Below, one piece after another: positions 5,942 to 7,835 of a stretch of 7,835 nt of DNA. The notes under the pieces were generated by a model. That model made no database searches and was not told the origin of the DNA. It was given only the letters and a program-made list of their open reading frames with translations. Origin of the DNA: an uncultured Clostridia bacterium (GTDB lineage: Bacteria; Bacillota; Clostridia; Oscillospirales; CAG-272). The stretch covers positions 1 to 7,835 of the forward strand of contig CALGZV010000171.1 of NCBI GenBank assembly GCA_937934385.1. The letters run 5' to 3'. The translations under genes were made by a program, and so were the position numbers. Numbering within the stretch: the stretch's first letter is position 1; each line of letters starts with the position of its first letter.

Positions 5942-5956
5942 CTGTATCGGTAATTT

Positions 5957-5981
5957 TAAGAACGGTAAAAAACGGTTCTTA
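5957..5981. repeat. Inverted repeat, terminator-like hairpin between divergent promoters
   Basis: TAAGAAC (5957-5963) and GTTCTTA (5975-5981) form a 7-bp stem around an A-rich 11-nt loop, followed on the plus strand by a T-rich tract. No gene ends here in either direction, so it is not an obvious gene terminator. It could shield the spoIIIA and nrdD promoters from antisense traffic, be a protein site, or be chance. Confidence 0.35.
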
Positions 5982-6014
5982 TTTTTATTTAAAAAAAGTT
6001 TTTTCATGTTTAAA

Positions 6015-6030
6015 ACACAATATATAGTGT
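6015..6030 (+). promoter_or_regulatory. NrdR box 1
   Basis: ACACAATATATAGTGT is a 16-bp near-palindrome with one mismatched base pair, matching the known NrdR box pattern (acaCwAtATaTwGtgt). NrdR is the ATP-cone repressor of ribonucleotide reductase genes. Its centre lies 32 bp from that of box 2, about three helical turns, the usual paired arrangement. Confidence 0.9.
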
Positions 6031-6046
6031 CTATTTTAAAAAATGA

Positions 6047-6062
6047 CCACAATATATTGTGT
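6047..6062 (+). promoter_or_regulatory. NrdR box 2
   Basis: CCACAATATATTGTGT has a perfect 14-bp palindromic core (6048-6061) and fits the NrdR consensus. It ends 8 bp before the -35 hexamer of the nrdD promoter, so bound NrdR would sit just upstream of or partly against RNA polymerase. Together with box 1 it predicts nucleotide-responsive repression of nrdD. Confidence 0.9.
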
Positions 6063-6070
6063 TTTAGGTA

Positions 6071-6099
6071 TTGACAAGTGCGATTTGATATGATATAAT
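6071..6099 (+). promoter_or_regulatory. Strong vegetative promoter of nrdD
   Basis: Perfect TTGACA (6071-6076) and TATAAT (6094-6099) hexamers at the optimal 17-bp spacing, with an extended -10 TG at 6091-6092. The predicted start near 6106 leaves a roughly 130-nt leader. A promoter this strong placed beside two NrdR boxes fits a gene that is on by default and restrained by a repressor. Confidence 0.9.
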
Positions 6100-6115
6100 A
6101 ACCTCACGACGTAAA

Positions 6116-6179
6116 CCGAAGCCTTGCTTTTATGATATAGTCCGGAAGCGGTAAATATGAGAAATTAAAGAGCTTCGGA
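6116..6179 (+). promoter_or_regulatory. nrdD 5' leader with alternative hairpins
   Basis: CCGAAGC (6116-6122) pairs perfectly with GCTTCGG (6172-6178), closing a 49-nt loop. The same 3' arm, GCTTCGGA (6172-6179), can instead pair with TCC-G-GAAGC (6141-6149, one bulged G), and 6141-6149 can in turn pair with a GCTTT stretch at 6126-6130. These are mutually exclusive folds upstream of the ribosome binding site (AGGAGA, 6221-6226). No T-run terminator is present. I do not recognise a known riboswitch; the function is open. Confidence 0.3.
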
Positions 6180-6235
6180 CACAAGAAAAGAATTAAGTAA
6201 AATTAAAATATATCTTGAAAAGGAGACCCATAGTA

Positions 6236-7835
6236 ATGTATAAGGTTATAAAAAGAGACGGTAAAGAAGTTGATTTTGATCTCAGCAAAATCAGTGTTGC
6301 TATTAAAAAAGCATTTGATGCACTTCAGAAGCAGTATAACGATAACATTATAGATCTGCTCGCGCTCAAGGTTACCGCAGACTATGAGCCTAAGATCGAG
6401 GACGGAAAAATCGGTGTTGAGATGATTCAGGACAGTGTTGAGGATGTTCTGGTTCAGGCAGGATATGCCGATGTAGCGAAATGCTATATTCTCTACCGTA
6501 AGCAGCGTGAAAAGATCCGCAACATGAAGAATACCATGATCGACTATAAGGATACGGTAGATCAATACATGCATGCACATGACTGGCGTGTAAAGGAGAA
6601 TTCTACCGTAACGTATTCGGTAGGCGGACTTATTCTTTCCAACTCCGGTGCGATAACAGCGAACTATTGGCTCAGCGAGATCTACGATCAGGAAATAGCA
6701 GATGCTCACAGAAACGCTGATATGCACCTTCACGATCTTTCGATGCTCACAGGATACTGTGCAGGATGGTCTCTTAAACAGCTTATAAAGGAAGGACTCG
6801 GCGGAATTCCAGGAAAGATCACCTCATCTCCTGCAAAGCACCTTGCTACACTCTGCAACCAGATGGTAAACTTTCTCGGTATAATGCAGAACGAGTGGGC
6901 AGGCGCTCAGGCGTTTTCGTCATTCGACACATACCTTGCGCCGTTCGTAAAGGCGGATAACCTTTCCTATGACCAGGTAAAGAAGTGCATCGAATCCTTC
7001 ATTTACGGTGTAAACACTCCGAGCCGTTGGGGTACACAGGCTCCGTTCTCTAACATCACACTCGACTGGACGGTACCGAACGACCTTGCAGAGCTTCCCG
7101 CAATCGTCGGCGGCAAGGAAATGCCTTTTAAATATAAGGATTGCAAGCCGGAAATGGATATGGTCAATAAAGCATTTATCGAGATCATGATCGACGGAGA
7201 CGCAAACGGCCGCGGATTCCAGTACCCGATTCCTACATATTCTATAACAAAGGACTTCGACTGGTCCGAAACCGAAAACAACCGTCTTCTCTTTGAGATG
7301 ACCTCAAAATACGGCACACCTTATTTCTCGAACTATGTAAACAGCGATATGGAGCCGAGTGATATCCGCAGTATGTGCTGCCGTCTGAGACTTGACCTTC
7401 GTGAGCTTCGTAAAAAATCCGGCGGATTTTTCGGAAGCGGCGAGTCTACAGGCTCGATCGGTGTTGTAACACTTAATATGCCCCGCCTTGCATATCTTTC
7501 AAAGGATGAAGAGGACTTTTACAAGCGTCTTGACCGTCTTATGGATATTGCGGCACGTTCGCTTAAGACAAAACGTACTGTAATTTCAAAGCTCCTTGAG
7601 CAGGGACTTTATCCCTATACAAAGCATTATCTCGGAACGCTTGATAACCACTTCTCAACGATCGGTCTCGTCGGAATGAACGAGGCATGCCTTAATGCAA
7701 ACTGGATCCGTAAGGACATGACGGATAAGACCGCTCAGAAGTTTACAAAGGAAGTTCTGGGTCATATGCGCGAGCGTCTCTCCGATTATCAGGAGATGTA
7801 CAAGGATCTGTATAACCTTGAGGCTACTCCGGCAG
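6236..7835 (+). CDS. nrdD: Anaerobic (class III) ribonucleoside-triphosphate reductase, 3' end outside window
   Basis: NrdD reduces NTPs to dNTPs under anoxia using a glycyl radical installed by the radical-SAM activase NrdG. The 533 visible residues start with an ATP-cone regulatory domain (about 3-92, VIKRDGKEVDFDLSKI...), which binds ATP or dATP. The catalytic barrel follows, with SNSGAITANYWLSEIYDQEI (135-154), ADMHLHDLSMLTGYCAGWS (161-179, C175), NTPSRWGTQAPFSNITLDW (260-278), MCCRLRLD (380-387, C381/C382), GSIGVVTLNMPRLAY (406-420) and GLVGMNEAC (477-485). C175 and one of C381/C382 are probable active-site cysteines. The zinc site and the glycyl-radical RVCGY-type loop lie beyond the edge; full-length relatives exceed 700 residues. 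AGGAGA (6221-6226) is 9 nt before the ATG. NrdR boxes and a strong promoter precede it. NrdG probably follows downstream (inferred). Confidence 0.97.
   Translation, partial: MYKVIKRDGKEVDFDLSKISVAIKKAFDALQKQYNDNIIDLLALKVTADYEPKIEDGKIGVEMIQDSVEDVLVQAGYADVAKCYILYRKQREKIRNMKNTMIDYKDTVDQYMHAHDWRVKENSTVTYSVGGLILSNSGAITANYWLSEIYDQEIADAHRNADMHLHDLSMLTGYCAGWSLKQLIKEGLGGIPGKITSSPAKHLATLCNQMVNFLGIMQNEWAGAQAFSSFDTYLAPFVKADNLSYDQVKKCIESFIYGVNTPSRWGTQAPFSNITLDWTVPNDLAELPAIVGGKEMPFKYKDCKPEMDMVNKAFIEIMIDGDANGRGFQYPIPTYSITKDFDWSETENNRLLFEMTSKYGTPYFSNYVNSDMEPSDIRSMCCRLRLDLRELRKKSGGFFGSGESTGSIGVVTLNMPRLAYLSKDEEDFYKRLDRLMDIAARSLKTKRTVISKLLEQGLYPYTKHYLGTLDNHFSTIGLVGMNEACLNANWIRKDMTDKTAQKFTKEVLGHMRERLSDYQEMYKDLYNLEATPA

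Noticed and set aside
6203..6733. Minus-strand frame of 176 codons opposite nrdD
   Set aside because: It is the antisense shadow of the well-conserved NrdD N-terminus; the product has no recognisable domain.
7003..7317. Minus-strand frame of 104 codons opposite nrdD
   Set aside because: Another shadow of nrdD, with no start signal.
1..7835. CRISPR arrays, insertion sequences, phage or toxin-antitoxin genes
   Set aside because: No spaced direct repeats, transposase or integrase motifs, or terminal inverted repeats were seen on either strand; nearly all the sequence is accounted for by housekeeping and sporulation genes.

Overview
The window looks like chromosomal DNA of a spore-forming, anaerobic low-to-mid GC Firmicute of class Clostridia. 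A Ruminococcus-like member of the Oscillospiraceae is my best guess, made from protein character and not from any search. Three things point there: a spoIIIA sporulation operon, an oxygen-sensitive class III ribonucleotide reductase gene, and strong AGGAGG-type ribosome binding sites with TTGACA/TATAAT promoters.

Layout, left to right. Positions 1-328 (minus) hold the 5' part of an XRE-type regulator gene whose 3' end is outside the window. Its promoter overlaps a perfect inverted repeat that is a candidate operator. Positions 515-742 (minus) hold a tRNA-Ser(UGA) gene with encoded CCA, followed by two terminator hairpins; its promoter lies at 810-838. Divergent from it, a plus-strand promoter at 878-906 drives secG (1024-1422), which encodes a translocon subunit with an unusually long acidic, Ser/Thr/Ala-rich tail.

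A strong bidirectional terminator (1446-1484) separates secG from the convergent spoIIIA operon (minus, 5775 down to 1498). The operon has seven intact, tightly packed or overlapping genes, spoIIIAA-AB-AC-AD-AE-AF-AG. They encode the mother-cell side of the channel linking mother cell and forespore: an ATPase (AA), inner-membrane platform proteins (AB to AE) and ring-forming proteins (AF, AG). The eighth gene known from Bacillus, spoIIIAH, is absent here, and SpoIIIAG is short, with little room for the insertion that builds the large beta-barrel in B. subtilis. A good sigma-E-like promoter lies at 5913-5941, with a roughly 130-nt structured leader behind it.

The 460-bp divergent intergenic region (5776-6235) also carries an unexplained hairpin, two near-consensus NrdR boxes 32 bp apart, a near-perfect vegetative promoter and a roughly 130-nt leader for nrdD. 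The nrdD gene (6236 to the window end, plus) is intact as far as it goes (533 codons, with an ATP-cone) but is cut before the glycyl-radical region.

I see no mobile element, CRISPR array or wholly novel multi-gene system. The most interesting points are variations on known machines: a seven-gene spoIIIA operon with a compact SpoIIIAG, a Cys-rich SpoIIIAB, a long SecG tail, and two leaders with possible alternative structures.
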